The notes under the pieces: model-generated
What the model was told of the DNA's origin: nothing
The model's database searches: none
What the model saw: only the letters and a program-made list of their open reading frames with translations
Program-made: the position numbers and the translations under genes
Source: Salibacterium aidingense DSM 18341
GTDB taxonomy: Bacteria; Bacillota; Bacilli; Bacillales; Marinococcaceae
Reading direction: 5' to 3'
Assembly (NCBI RefSeq): GCF_000429685.1
Contig: NZ_AUCI01000007.1
Coordinates: 124,001-188,000, forward strand
DNA length: 64,000 bases
Part shown: positions 40,499-49,379 of the stretch, piece after piece
Layout of the letters: each line of letters opens with the position of its first letter
Numbering within the stretch: the stretch's first letter is position 1

Positions 40499-40537
40499 AT
40501 TATATAACAAAGAATTTTTTGTTTGTAAACGCTTTCT
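40499..40537 (-). promoter_or_regulatory. gltBD promoter -10 with overlapping cre-like site
   Basis: On the minus strand TATAAT (40499-40504) lies 96 nt before the gltB ATG. TGTAAACGCTTTCT (40524-40537), a near match to the CcpA operator, overlaps where the -35 should be. The expected effect is carbon-catabolite control of glutamate synthase; no GltC gene is next to it. Confidence 0.5.
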
Positions 40538-40632
40538 GTGCGCTTTTTCTGCCATTTTTGAAAAAATGAATCCAAAAAGACGATAGTATAATTATAATAT
40601 ATAGCGTAAAAATATACATCATCACATGCTCT

Positions 40633-41403
40633 TCACCCGTTCTCAAGGTTCCAGTTCAGCGTTGTGTGCTCTTTTAAACGGCCGTTTTCCAGATATGTTT
40701 TTTCTTCCATCGTCCCTTCGTTTTTATTGGATATAAACAGCACGGTTTGGGAACGTGTTCCATAACCGCTCATTTTTATAAAGGCAGGTGACAATTTTTT
40801 TTCAAGGCTGTATCCTACTCCTGTATCCGGAAGTGTATCATCGTCCGCTTCCTTTTCATCAGATAAAATATCAAAAAGAGTTTCCGGCGATAGCTTATCG
40901 GCCTTATGATTCAGTAAATGGCGAAGTCTGGACTTTGTTTTAACCACTTTCGGCCACGGTGTATCTAAATAAGCATTACTGATCCCATAAATGCCGTTCC
41001 CTAGTGTGGTTTGTACCTTTTTTTCCTGATTCGTTGCATACAAAAGGCTGCCGGTGTCTCCTCCTATAAAATTATATCCTCCAAATTCGAGCTGCCGGTT
41101 ATTTAATCTTTCCAAAAAATTTTCTTTGTTTTCAGATTCTAAAAAGCCTTTCACAATTTCCCCGCGGGATTTTTCGGCTGTTGTTTCACCTGGATCCCTG
41201 ACATTGGTTATAGCAGCAAATCGTCCGCTTTTTGTGGCTCCCATCCATGTTCCGCCTTTATTCATATCCTTTCCGGCAATAACCGGGGAGCCGGGCCAGC
41301 GGTGTAGCGGCAATGCAGGTCTATCGTAAAATTCATCGCGATTTGCTGCGACAATCAATGGATAATCCGGGTGGGCGTTGTATGCGATTACGATAAGGCA
41401 CAT
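40633..41403 (-). CDS. NRDE family protein (TANGO2-like)
   Basis: A 256-residue member of the NRDE/TANGO2 family, named for the Asn-Arg-Asp-Glu motif seen here as AANRDEFYDRP near residue 19. It starts MCLIVIAYNAHP, with Cys2 that could be an N-terminal nucleophile-type residue. GGTWMGATKSGRFAAITNVRDPG is the second family block. The biochemical role is not established; eukaryotic members affect haem or lipid handling. It lies 14 nt after the DUF2203 gene, so the two probably share a transcript. Confidence 0.9.
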   Translation of the reverse strand: MCLIVIAYNAHPDYPLIVAANRDEFYDRPALPLHRWPGSPVIAGKDMNKGGTWMGATKSGRFAAITNVRDPGETTAEKSRGEIVKGFLESENKENFLERLNNRQLEFGGYNFIGGDTGSLLYATNQEKKVQTTLGNGIYGISNAYLDTPWPKVVKTKSRLRHLLNHKADKLSPETLFDILSDEKEADDDTLPDTGVGYSLEKKLSPAFIKMSGYGTRSQTVLFISNKNEGTMEEKTYLENGRLKEHTTLNWNLENG

Positions 41404-41417
41404 CTTTTCTCCTCCTG

Positions 41418-41831
41418 TCAGTCATCATCCGTAACTGATAGACTTTTTCTGTTTTCCACGGATTCAAACCATTCATGATAATGGGAAATATATTCTTCCC
41501 CCTGCTGCCATGTTAAAAATATCGACTTGCCATGCAGCCTCGCCGGAAAATCGACCAGCCCCTCCTCAATACTTTTCACATAGATACTATACGTTTCAAG
41601 CTGCTGAATGAGGTGCTGGGCCTGCATTTCCAGAAAATCAATGGACGATTCCAGAATAAAAATATCTTCCTTGTATTTCACCTCTTCTTCCAATCTCCCC
41701 TTTTTCACGGCCTGGAGGTGATAATACGCTGTTTTATATTCTTTCTGCAGATATTGGAGATGAGCCATTTCTTCTCTCACATCGGGCAGTAGACCGTTCG
41801 CTTCATTTAAACCGAAATATTTCGTGAACAC
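41418..41831 (-). CDS. DUF2203 family protein
   Basis: A 137-residue acidic helical protein. The pattern MFTKYFGLNEANGLLPDVRE at the start and GLVDFPARLHGKSIFLTWQQGEE, then YHEWFESVENRKS near the end, matches DUF2203 proteins. The start is GTG at 41831 after GGGGAGGG. It leads a two-gene unit with the NRDE gene. Function unknown. Confidence 0.85.
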   Translation of the reverse strand: MFTKYFGLNEANGLLPDVREEMAHLQYLQKEYKTAYYHLQAVKKGRLEEEVKYKEDIFILESSIDFLEMQAQHLIQQLETYSIYVKSIEEGLVDFPARLHGKSIFLTWQQGEEYISHYHEWFESVENRKSLSVTDDD

Positions 41832-41943
41832 GCCGTCATCCCTCCCCTGAAAAAATAATTATATGCTGAATCTAATTGTAAATTACATCGTATCTAAATT
41901 ATATAAGAATGAAAAGCAATATGCTACGAAGGATGTCAAAAAA

Positions 41944-41952
41944 TGATATAAT
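41944..41952 (+). promoter_or_regulatory. Extended -10 promoter of telA
   Basis: TGATATAAT, a perfect extended -10, lies 69 nt upstream of the telA ATG; no clear -35 is visible. Confidence 0.5.
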
Positions 41953-42021
41953 ACCAGTATATGAAGAATATGAGCGCAGCCAGCTTTTATATAGAAACAG
42001 GTATTGGGAGGGAACGCACAA

Positions 42022-43071
42022 ATGAATGATGAAAACAGAGAACAAGCTGCACACATTTCATATGAAAAAAAAGAAACCACACAGGAAGCTGAGAAGTTTC
42101 TGGAGCGGTTCAAAAACGAAACAGATTCTGATGAACTGCTTGCCGCTATCGGGGGACTCGGAGAAACGGAGCAAAAAAAAGCGGGCGATTCCCTCGAAGC
42201 GCTGAAAAGACCGGTACGCGAAATGATGAATCAAAAAGATAATGAACTTCCGGATAAACTGCATGAACTAAAAGGCATGGTCAGCGAACTGGAACCGGAT
42301 TATCTTAAGGAAGGGAAATGGAAAAAAACCTGGAACAAAATTCTAAGAAAAAGCCCGATGGAACAGTATGCCCAAAAATATGAAACGGTGGAGGCGCAGG
42401 TAGAAAATATTATTGAAGCGCTCCTGGCCGGCCGTGATAAACTGCAGGAAGACAATGTCATGCTCGAGCAGCTGAAAGAAACAGCCAAAGAACGGATAAC
42501 CGAGCTGGAAAAACAAATTGACACCGGAAGCCAGCTTAATGACATGCTGGAACAGGAAATGACAAAGGAAGAATGGAAGGATAACCCGGCCGCCCTGCAG
42601 AAAGGCCAGGAAAAAGTCATTTCACGTGTGAAGAATATGCATCAGGCTGTCATGGTTCTTCAGCAGTCCCTTGCTTCTGTAGATCTTATATTAGATAACA
42701 ACGAAAAGCTGGAAGAAGCAATCTTTAACGCCATCACTATGACAAAAAACATTATCACTGTTACAGCCTCCATTCAACTTGCGCTCGGCAACCAGCGTAA
42801 AGTCATCAACGCCGTACAGAATGTTAATGAAGCCACCGAAAACATGATTTTAAGCAATGCTCAAATGCTTAAATCCAACACGGAAGATACACTAAAAACT
42901 TTGGAAGAGCCGGCGGTGGCCATTGAAACGTTCCGAAAAGCCTATGAAGATGTTTATGCTGCCATCCAAATGACGGAACAGTCTAATGAAAGAATAGTGC
43001 AATCCGGCAAAGAATTCATTCATGAGCTGGACGAATTAAATCAGCAGATGAAAACCAAATTATTGGAATAA
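42022..43071 (+). CDS. telA: TelA family (toxic anion resistance) protein
   Basis: A 349-residue, almost wholly helical protein with coiled-coil stretches. The C-terminal half (TMTKNIITVTASIQLALGNQRKVI, NVNEATENMILSNAQMLK) is the TelA/YaaN/YceH signature. Family members are linked to tellurite and cell-envelope stress in several Bacillota, though the molecular role is unsettled. ATG at 42022 follows GGGAGGG. In B. subtilis yaaN follows xpaC; here the next gene is unrelated in sequence. Confidence 0.85.
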   Translation: MNDENREQAAHISYEKKETTQEAEKFLERFKNETDSDELLAAIGGLGETEQKKAGDSLEALKRPVREMMNQKDNELPDKLHELKGMVSELEPDYLKEGKWKKTWNKILRKSPMEQYAQKYETVEAQVENIIEALLAGRDKLQEDNVMLEQLKETAKERITELEKQIDTGSQLNDMLEQEMTKEEWKDNPAALQKGQEKVISRVKNMHQAVMVLQQSLASVDLILDNNEKLEEAIFNAITMTKNIITVTASIQLALGNQRKVINAVQNVNEATENMILSNAQMLKSNTEDTLKTLEEPAVAIETFRKAYEDVYAAIQMTEQSNERIVQSGKEFIHELDELNQQMKTKLLE

Positions 43072-43104
43072 AACAACGCCATTTCCATGAAGTTTAGTTA
43101 AGAG

Positions 43105-43239
43105 AAGCACAAGGCGTCCGCCTAGTGCACATCCTGTGACAGGCGTTAAAGCCGCGACATCGGCCTTCGAGCGGACGGCGCCTGGAGCTGGATCTTGAAA
43201 ACGCCCGAAATTTATACTTTCTTATCTTCCGAGAAAAGG
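43105..43239 (+). repeat. Dispersed intergenic repeat upstream of 43249 gene
   Basis: Starts AAGCACAAGGCGTCCGCC, contains CACATCCTGTGAC and GGCGCCTGGAGCTGG, and ends CTTGAAAACGCCCGAAATTT then GAGAAAAGG. The closing AAAAGG is positioned to serve as the ribosome site of the next gene. Confidence 0.78.
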
Positions 43240-43248
43240 TGATGAACG

Positions 43249-44193
43249 TTGGCAAAAGATTGGCTTATGCATCCATGGCTGGAACGATTTTTGCCGGACC
43301 ACCTGCGCCCAGTGGACGATCATATATTTTCCGATGCCCACGGCCTGGTCATTGTCCAGGAAACCGAAGCAGCTCTGGACCGCCTGATTGATTACGGAAA
43401 ACAAGTGAAGTCCGCACAGACATTTAAGAAAAACGGGAAAACCTTTCACTTCCGTTTGAAAATTAACCAAAAACGAATGAAGGTATTAAGTTACGAAACC
43501 CATAAATCAGAAGCTGCCATAAAAAAAAGAATAGTTATTGAGTATATACGCAAAGCTTATCTCCCAAAAAGCAGGCAGAACCGATGTAAGGAAGCGACGG
43601 TTCAATATATAAAAAATGGACAGACCTTTGTCCGCAGCATTCAAAAATCCAGCTATTTTCAAGGAGTGTTTGATAAGCTGGAATTACTGGATGAAGCACT
43701 GCTGGGAGGTTTGATCGAGAAAAAAACAAACCATGACCTTTCCGTCTCTGCTCCTTCTCCCGAACCAACGGAAGACAAAGATCTGATTCACTCTTCAGAA
43801 GAACCATTTTATTACATCCGGGAACTTGAAGAAAAACGAGAAAGATCATGGGGGGCTCTTCCTTCTATGATAGACAATCGTCTGAAACTTTTATTGGAAG
43901 AAACACAGGAAGCCGGATCTGTTTATGATTCGCTCGATATTGAAGAACGCTATACAGTCAAGCGGATGCTGACCAGGGATATTCCATCCTTACTGGATAC
44001 TTATCTATCCCTGTCCGAAGAAAACCGGCAGCAGCAGACAGAACAGCTTTACGAAGCACTGGTAAAAATGGAAGTCAATATACGTACACTGCGTGAAAAA
44101 GCAGAAGTGACAAAAGTTGACAAGATGGAACAGCTGTTAGAACTCAGTGAACGAAGATATCCTGTACGTAAAAGAAACAATGCTCCTGAATAA
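43249..44193 (+). CDS. Hypothetical protein
   Basis: A 314-residue soluble, charged protein. The N-terminal third contains HPWLERFLPDHLRPVDDHIF and a basic stretch (KIRK-like KKRIVIEYIRKAY), a low-complexity linker (SAPSPEPTEDKD, about 165-177) follows, then a helical C-terminal half (RLKLLLEETQ, LSEENRQQQTEQL). The start is TTG at 43249, after AAAAGGTGATG at the end of the repeat. I do not recognise the family. It lies between telA and the next unknown gene in the same direction. Confidence 0.7.
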   Translation: MAKDWLMHPWLERFLPDHLRPVDDHIFSDAHGLVIVQETEAALDRLIDYGKQVKSAQTFKKNGKTFHFRLKINQKRMKVLSYETHKSEAAIKKRIVIEYIRKAYLPKSRQNRCKEATVQYIKNGQTFVRSIQKSSYFQGVFDKLELLDEALLGGLIEKKTNHDLSVSAPSPEPTEDKDLIHSSEEPFYYIRELEEKRERSWGALPSMIDNRLKLLLEETQEAGSVYDSLDIEERYTVKRMLTRDIPSLLDTYLSLSEENRQQQTEQLYEALVKMEVNIRTLREKAEVTKVDKMEQLLELSERRYPVRKRNNAPE

Positions 44194-44206
44194 TATGTAC
44201 ATTTGC

Positions 44207-44236
44207 TTGCCGAACCCCCTTCTTTTTTCGTATAAT
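44207..44236 (+). promoter_or_regulatory. Promoter of the 44281 gene
   Basis: TTGCCG, 18 nt, TATAAT (44231-44236), 45 nt before the ATG. Confidence 0.6.
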
Positions 44237-44280
44237 GAAAATATTAAAAACGACAAGCACATGTTAAAGTGAGGGTTTTC

Positions 44281-45276
44281 ATGAATCGTCAAGAAGCTTC
44301 TAAGAATATAGGCAGCACCGTTCTTATTGATCAGGGAAAGGAAGGTATGTATTACGGAACACTGGAAGAAGTTTATACACCGCCCCAAAAAACGTGGTCG
44401 GGAGAAGTAAAGGTGTCGGGACTGTTCGAACTGCCGGCCATTGAACATGCTAAAGTACTCGATGAGATGAAAAACCGCTCTGTCGTGGTACCGGGTACGA
44501 AAATACATCTGCTGCCGGCACCATCACGGAGCCTGGATTATAATGCGTCTGTACACTCAGCAGCAGAGAGTGCTGCAGATGAGCTTCAGTCCTATATCGA
44601 TGATTATTCGGGTTATGCGGAACAATGGAGAGAAATAGCAGCCCGGTTCGGCGGTGCATCCAAAAAAACAGAGAGTACAAATAAAGCGGGCAATAACGAA
44701 AAAAATCAGTACGTTTACTACCGGATAGAAAGAAAAGATAGGACTCCATTTCTGCATGAGCCTACTTACGGAGATGAGCTTGAACTGGAAGGCTGTCCCT
44801 TTGAGTTTGAAGTCCAGAAAGACAGCAGCTGGATAACGGTATCTCACGACCACGGATTCGTATTCAAGGATGCCAAAAAGCGGACCATCTCCCTGCAGAC
44901 AGGTGATTTTGTCCGAATTCATCAGGAACAGTTTCAGCCGTTCACAATTCTTTTAAATGAACTGGAGCACCCTTCCCGGAAAAGCTTCCTGCAGGACATC
45001 GAGGATTTTGGATTCACCAAAACGGATTTGGCTGACTGCCACAACAGGCTGTTGTATGAACTGCTTCAGGCAGAAGGAAATTCTTCCTTCAAAGGAGTTA
45101 ATTTTCTTACCTTCCAGAAACCAGGAAAAACACTGCTTGTTCAGCATCATTATGAGCGCAAGTTAAAATCACAGGCTCAAGACTATGTTTACGACCGGTT
45201 CGAATATACTGCCGATAACGGAGAACGGCGGATTTCCACCTATACCAGTGCTTATACCAAAGATCATGAATCTTAA
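44281..45276 (+). CDS. Uncharacterised protein, possibly DUF2777
   Basis: A 331-residue soluble protein. Its first 90 residues (MNRQEASKNIGSTVLIDQGK, YYGTLEEVYT, WSGEVKVSGL, VVVPGTKIHLLP) read like a small beta domain and recall DUF2777 proteins of Bacillus; the rest has a Ser/Lys linker (about 125-145) and a second mixed domain. The ATG follows GTGAGGG by 5 nt, has its own promoter, and a strong terminator lies downstream. Function unknown; the DUF link is from memory. Confidence 0.65.
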   Translation: MNRQEASKNIGSTVLIDQGKEGMYYGTLEEVYTPPQKTWSGEVKVSGLFELPAIEHAKVLDEMKNRSVVVPGTKIHLLPAPSRSLDYNASVHSAAESAADELQSYIDDYSGYAEQWREIAARFGGASKKTESTNKAGNNEKNQYVYYRIERKDRTPFLHEPTYGDELELEGCPFEFEVQKDSSWITVSHDHGFVFKDAKKRTISLQTGDFVRIHQEQFQPFTILLNELEHPSRKSFLQDIEDFGFTKTDLADCHNRLLYELLQAEGNSSFKGVNFLTFQKPGKTLLVQHHYERKLKSQAQDYVYDRFEYTADNGERRISTYTSAYTKDHES

Positions 45277-45310
45277 AGATAACGAGTCTGGGACAAAACA
45301 TTATCAAGGA

Positions 45311-45352
45311 CAAAAACCCGAACGATTTTTCCATAAATCGTTCGGGTTTTTG
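45311..45352 (+). terminator. CCGAACGA-family terminator with GGGACAAAAC box
   Basis: Arms CAAAAACCCGAACGATTT (45311-45328) and its perfect complement (45335-45352), 18 bp with a 6-nt loop. TGGGACAAAAC stands at 45289-45299, between the stop codon and the hairpin. Confidence 0.92.
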
Positions 45353-45371
45353 TGTATTGTTCTATCGCTGC

Positions 45372-45690
45372 GTCAAAATAGGTCGCTTTCCGCGGGAGTC
45401 GACCTCATTTTGACTCCGCTGAATGGACGTTATAAACCCTAAGATGTCCGTTTTACCACTTTTTCTTTCGTTTGGCCCAACCTCCCTCTCTATTCAGCCG
45501 AGGCCGGCCACGGAGACTCCTATGGGACGAAGACGAACGGAAGATTCACTTGGTAATGCGATCTTCTTTACCAAGTGAGCTGAAGCCGTCCCTATGGAAA
45601 GCGCAGGGACCGGGTGCAGCGATCTCATCGTCATTATTTTGTTCGGGTTTTCGGCCAGCTCCTATCCTTCTCTCCCGGCCTCGTTGCTGT
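45372..45690. repeat. Composite intergenic repeat element with long hairpins
   Basis: The 320 bases hold no gene. GTCAAAATAGGTCG (45372-45385) pairs with CGACCTCATTTTGAC (45400-45414) around TTTCCGCGGG, a block I know from Bacillaceae intergenic repeats. Further on are AGGCCGGCCACGGAGACTCC and a perfect 11-bp hairpin TCACTTGGTAA/TTACCAAGTGA (45546-45578). It directly abuts the ydbT stop. Confidence 0.55.
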
Positions 45691-45692
45691 GA

Positions 45693-47138
45693 TTAGGAAT
45701 GAAAAGGGGAACGCAGCCAGCGCAGAATATTATTTTCGGCTCGGGATTCTAGGTCTTTTAGTTGGAAGTGACGGCCCCCGGACGTCGTTAACACTGTTGC
45801 GGAAATGCTGCATAAATTTCTTCTCCTCTGAAAATAAGACTGTTGTACCGCTGTGGACTGAAGACATGAATGCGGGATTACGTTGCAATACAAATTCACT
45901 CCCCTGTTCTGCAGAACAAGATGCTGCGTCGTAAAATAAATTCCACCGTCTTTGTACCGCTGCCATCCAAGCCAGGTAAAAAGAGCAGGAACCCCAATAA
46001 ATACCCAGCCTATGGGAAGCAGCCACACGGCAGGAACAAGCAACAGCCACCAGAAAATAGACGTACGGAAAATATATCTTCGGGCAGCTCTTCCAGGCAG
46101 CGGTCGGACCTCTTCCGGGTAAATCATATTCGGAAGAAGTTGATTTGTTAACTTCTGAAGCTGGTGTTTATTCCCTAACGGCAGCAGTATCGTAGAAAGC
46201 TGTTCTTCTTGTAAGCCTCCCCCTGCACTGTCTACATAAATGCTCCACAGTCCAAAACCCTGTCTGACAGGGTTTGTGATATAGCGGACACTAGTGATTC
46301 TGTCCAGCTTCAGCGTCAGCTGACGCCTTTCCAGCAGCCCCCGTGTAATCGTGAGTTCATTATCTGCCTTTTTAATCTCAAAGTTACCATATTGAATAAA
46401 GGTAACGGCAATCGAAATAAGCCAGGTCACAGCAGCCAATCCAAGAAAAAGCGCCGTAAGAACAAAGGCTCCCATCGAAACAAGGGCGCCATAAGAATCT
46501 TCATATACCTCTGCAGGAATAAACTGATCCATTTGAGAGAAAAGGGCTGCGGCTGCAGAAAATACGATTCCAATTTTGCCGGAAGTCGCCCCTGCTGCAA
46601 TAATGTGGTTCCAGGGTACAGTATATACAAGGTTCTCTTCATTACAGTGTGAATTCCATAATTTTGTTTCTCCAGATTGTGAGATGTCCGAAAAATTCAT
46701 GTCCTCCTTGGAACCAAAATGTGCTTGAATCATTTTTGCAGCCTCTGGAGACACAGCCGTTAATTCTGCTTCAGCCTCCAACCCTCCTCCGGCTGTTTCA
46801 AGTTTTACTTTTACAGTGTGAAACAGACGGTGGATGACTGTCGTGTGAACAGCTACGGACTGAACCTGCCTGCTCTGAATATAGCGGTTCTTTTTTATGA
46901 AAATCCCCTTTTTAATTCTCAATTCTTGTTCTTCCAGTGAAAATTGGAAAAAGATCCAGTACAGCACACAATAGCCGAACAAGGTGAGGAGAAGGAGGGG
47001 GAACAGCCAGACGGTATACCCCGAGCCATACCCTCCTGCGAATAAGGAAAGAAACAAAGGCACAATGAACTCTTTTATCTTGGATAAGAACAAAATGAGG
47101 ATGGAACTTGGCTGCATCCTTTTCCAGTTAGTCACCAT
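45693..47138 (-). CDS. ydbT: Bacterial PH-domain membrane protein (YdbT-like)
   Basis: A 481-residue membrane protein with three bPH_2-type domains, each behind a pair of hydrophobic segments. Family blocks include EEQELRIKKGIFIKKNRYI with SRQVQSVAVH, then NELTITRGLLERRQLTLKLD with RITSVRYI, and DGGIYFTTQHLVLQNRGV. In B. subtilis YdbS and YdbT give resistance to amylocyclicin-type bacteriocins. ATG at 47138, after GGACGGAGGATC, lies inside the end of ydbS (11-bp overlap), so translation is coupled. Confidence 0.9.
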   Translation of the reverse strand: MVTNWKRMQPSSILILFLSKIKEFIVPLFLSLFAGGYGSGYTVWLFPLLLLTLFGYCVLYWIFFQFSLEEQELRIKKGIFIKKNRYIQSRQVQSVAVHTTVIHRLFHTVKVKLETAGGGLEAEAELTAVSPEAAKMIQAHFGSKEDMNFSDISQSGETKLWNSHCNEENLVYTVPWNHIIAAGATSGKIGIVFSAAAALFSQMDQFIPAEVYEDSYGALVSMGAFVLTALFLGLAAVTWLISIAVTFIQYGNFEIKKADNELTITRGLLERRQLTLKLDRITSVRYITNPVRQGFGLWSIYVDSAGGGLQEEQLSTILLPLGNKHQLQKLTNQLLPNMIYPEEVRPLPGRAARRYIFRTSIFWWLLLVPAVWLLPIGWVFIGVPALFTWLGWQRYKDGGIYFTTQHLVLQNRGVNLYCNVIPHSCLQSTAVQQSYFQRRRNLCSISATVLTTSGGRHFQLKDLESRAENNILRWLRSPFHS

Positions 47139-47607
47139 GATCCTCCGTCCCTGCCAGCGCAGCAATCTGATTTCGTAACTCAATACCAGTTTCCTCTGTT
47201 AATGCTGGTATCTCATGAGTGCCGGCTGCTGTCGAAATCATAACTGCGGTTAGTCCAAAACGTTTATAAATCGGCCCCTGTTCCGTATCCACATGCTGAA
47301 CGCGCGCCATCGGAATCAAAGTATGTTTGATAATGAAAATTCCCCGGTAAACCTCAATTTCTTTATCATGAAGTTGATAACGCCAGATTTTCCATCTAAT
47401 CCACGGAAGGTATACAATATTCCACACTCCCAGCAACACATACAAGGCGCTGCCAAGGAAAAAATAAACCCAGGACACTTGGTATAGATACGATAAAACA
47501 AACAAGCCTGCTGGGACCAGTAAAAGTATGCCTGTGAACAAGGCTCCTTTTATCCGCCACACTGAAACCGCCTGTCTTGAGATAAACTGATTTGGTTTTG
47601 CTTTCAT
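47128..47607 (-). CDS. ydbS: Bacterial PH-domain membrane protein (YdbS-like)
   Basis: A 159-residue protein with two membrane segments (about 23-65) and one bPH_2 domain (QLHDKEIEVYRGIFIIKHTLIP, then ARVQHVDTEQGPIYKRFGL). Pairs with the overlapping ydbT. Its C-terminal LTEETGIELRNQIAALAG is typical of the family. It is probably the first gene of the unit, though the small acidic gene lies only 21 nt upstream. Confidence 0.9.
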   Translation of the reverse strand: MKAKPNQFISRQAVSVWRIKGALFTGILLLVPAGLFVLSYLYQVSWVYFFLGSALYVLLGVWNIVYLPWIRWKIWRYQLHDKEIEVYRGIFIIKHTLIPMARVQHVDTEQGPIYKRFGLTAVMISTAAGTHEIPALTEETGIELRNQIAALAGTEDHGD

Positions 47608-47628
47608 CCTGCTTTTCTGCCTTTCTTC

Positions 47629-47844
47629 TTATTCTTCCGCCGGAATGTAAGTGATTTTCACCCCTTCTTCCTGCAGCGCTTGAATTAATGCGTCATTCAG
47701 CTTCTCGTCCCGCAGTAATCCAAGAGATTCTACCAGTTCCAGTTCCGAAAGTCCGCCTTCCTCTGCTTCTTCCAATAATTCCAGCGCTTCCTCCATCTGT
47801 TTATCCTCTAGTACCTGTTTTAATTCTGATTTGGTCATGGGCAT
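47629..47844 (-). CDS. Small acidic helical protein
   Basis: A 71-residue protein starting MPMTKSELKQVLEDKQMEEA; the ATG at 47844 follows AAAGGGGG. Over a third of the residues are Glu/Asp or Leu. The arrangement LLEEAEEGGLSELELVES...NDALIQALQEEGVKI recalls sigma-70 region 1.1 (helix, turn, helix, then EGI-V), but no sigma factor follows. It precedes ydbS by 21 nt. Function unknown; the resemblance may be chance. Confidence 0.6.
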   Translation of the reverse strand: MPMTKSELKQVLEDKQMEEALELLEEAEEGGLSELELVESLGLLRDEKLNDALIQALQEEGVKITYIPAEE

Positions 47845-48027
47845 CCGCCCCCTTTCAGCCAGGATCGCTTCATTCTCAGGTGATCTTCCCACGGTAAATC
47901 CGATGTCTTTTTCTTCCAGCAGTATGATGCCGCTTATTATGCGTCCGGGGAGAATGTACTGTCACTCTTTTTCCCTTTTCCAGGATCTTTTAGAGCAGCA
48001 GATTCGGCAGTTTTAAAAACCAGGTTT

Positions 48028-49167
48028 TCAGGTTTTGTTTTTATCCTGCTGCATCCTTTCTGTCATCTGTTTCCATACCGATCCTTTTGCTTTTTCTCCG
48101 CCTTCAATCCGTTCTAACGCCAATTTTGCCTGGAGTGCGACCTCAAAAGCTGGATCTTCTGCTGTCTCACGGAGAGCTTCTACTGCCGTTTCATCCCCTG
48201 CCTCATAGAGGAACATGGCTGCCCTCCACCTTACTAATTTATTTTTATCTTTTAGTGCTTCGATCATCGCCGGTATACCCGCAGGATCCCCAAGGTCGGA
48301 AAAACAGTCGGCAGCGGTGCGCCGGACCGTAACTGATTTATCCTGCATTGCCTGCCTTAAGAGCGGGAGAATAACAGGTTTTTCAATCATACCGATATAG
48401 ACGACCGCAAGCCTGCGCACAGAGGACTTTTCATCGTGCAGGGCTTTTTCCAATACGGGAAGGTCTTTTTCTTTCGGATTCATTTTGTCAAGAGCGGCAT
48501 AGCGTTTTTTCCAATCCGGGTCATCCAGCATTTCCTCTGTTACTTCTATGAACCGTTCTTCAAACTGCTGGGCGTTTTCTTCTCCGGAAAGAGAAAGCTG
48601 AATAAGCGTATCTAAACGTTCCGGAGGATAAGCCGCAGATAGTTCTTCTGCTGCTTCTTCCGCTATCTCTTCCAGATCATCCCCATAACGGCGGCTGTGA
48701 TCTTCCCACTGCCGCTGCATCACGATATTGTCCTCTTTGGTCTGTGCTTTAAATGCGGCTTCCTGAAAACGCTCCGGCAGACCTTGGCGTTTTTCTTCGT
48801 CCGCTGAGCTTACTTTAATCTGCATCGGAATATGCTTAAACATCTGAACCTGAACCTGCACCTCTCCAAATGCATCATCCATCCGGGAGATGTCCCCTTC
48901 TGTTTCTGTATCTTCTCCAAATAAGGCTCGCACCTGGGCAAGCAGCCCTTCCCATTCGGACTTAGGATGGCGCTCCAATGCCATAAAATCAGAAACATGA
49001 TAAATTCCCGTGATACCGTCAATTTGTAGAATGGATTTTATAAATTCCGGAGCTTCCTCCACATTTTCCGCTGTATAATTATTACTTTTTCCTGAAGGCA
49101 GGGATTCATCCATTATTAATTTCATTGTATTGGGACTTGGGGTGGGTTCAATAGAAACAATATTCAT
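48028..49167 (-). CDS. Conserved virulence factor C-like protein (NifU_N + HEAT repeats)
   Basis: A 379-residue protein related to B. subtilis YpgR and Staphylococcus CvfC. The N-terminal Nfu/NifU_N-like domain (MNIVSIEPTPSPNTMKLIMD, HVSDFMALERH) is followed by a helical half with HEAT-type repeats from about 215 (LEKALHDEKSSVRRLAVVYI, LRQAMQDKSVTVRRTAADCF, IEALKDKNKLVRWRAAMFL). In S. aureus CvfC affects virulence; the molecular role is unclear. Monocistronic here. Confidence 0.88.
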   Translation of the reverse strand: MNIVSIEPTPSPNTMKLIMDESLPSGKSNNYTAENVEEAPEFIKSILQIDGITGIYHVSDFMALERHPKSEWEGLLAQVRALFGEDTETEGDISRMDDAFGEVQVQVQMFKHIPMQIKVSSADEEKRQGLPERFQEAAFKAQTKEDNIVMQRQWEDHSRRYGDDLEEIAEEAAEELSAAYPPERLDTLIQLSLSGEENAQQFEERFIEVTEEMLDDPDWKKRYAALDKMNPKEKDLPVLEKALHDEKSSVRRLAVVYIGMIEKPVILPLLRQAMQDKSVTVRRTAADCFSDLGDPAGIPAMIEALKDKNKLVRWRAAMFLYEAGDETAVEALRETAEDPAFEVALQAKLALERIEGGEKAKGSVWKQMTERMQQDKNKT

Positions 49168-49297
49168 CTATTATCCTCTCCTTTTATCTCGTACGTATGC
49201 TGAAATACTGCTTTACCGCTTCATCCGTAGTTATGAATGATTGTAACACAAGTCAAGATCCTTCATCCAATTGGCACTAAAGGAAGAAAGAAATGGG

Positions 49298-49326
49298 TTA
49301 TGGCCAATTTCATTCTATTGTATAAT
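49298..49326 (+). promoter_or_regulatory. Possible promoter of the metallophosphoesterase gene
   Basis: TATAAT (49321-49326), 53 nt before the ATG, with only TTATGG as -35 at 17 nt. Confidence 0.45.
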
Positions 49327-49379
49327 GGAATCGAAGACAAAGAAAAACAGTTCTGTTTCACAGAAGGAGGTTTATACCT

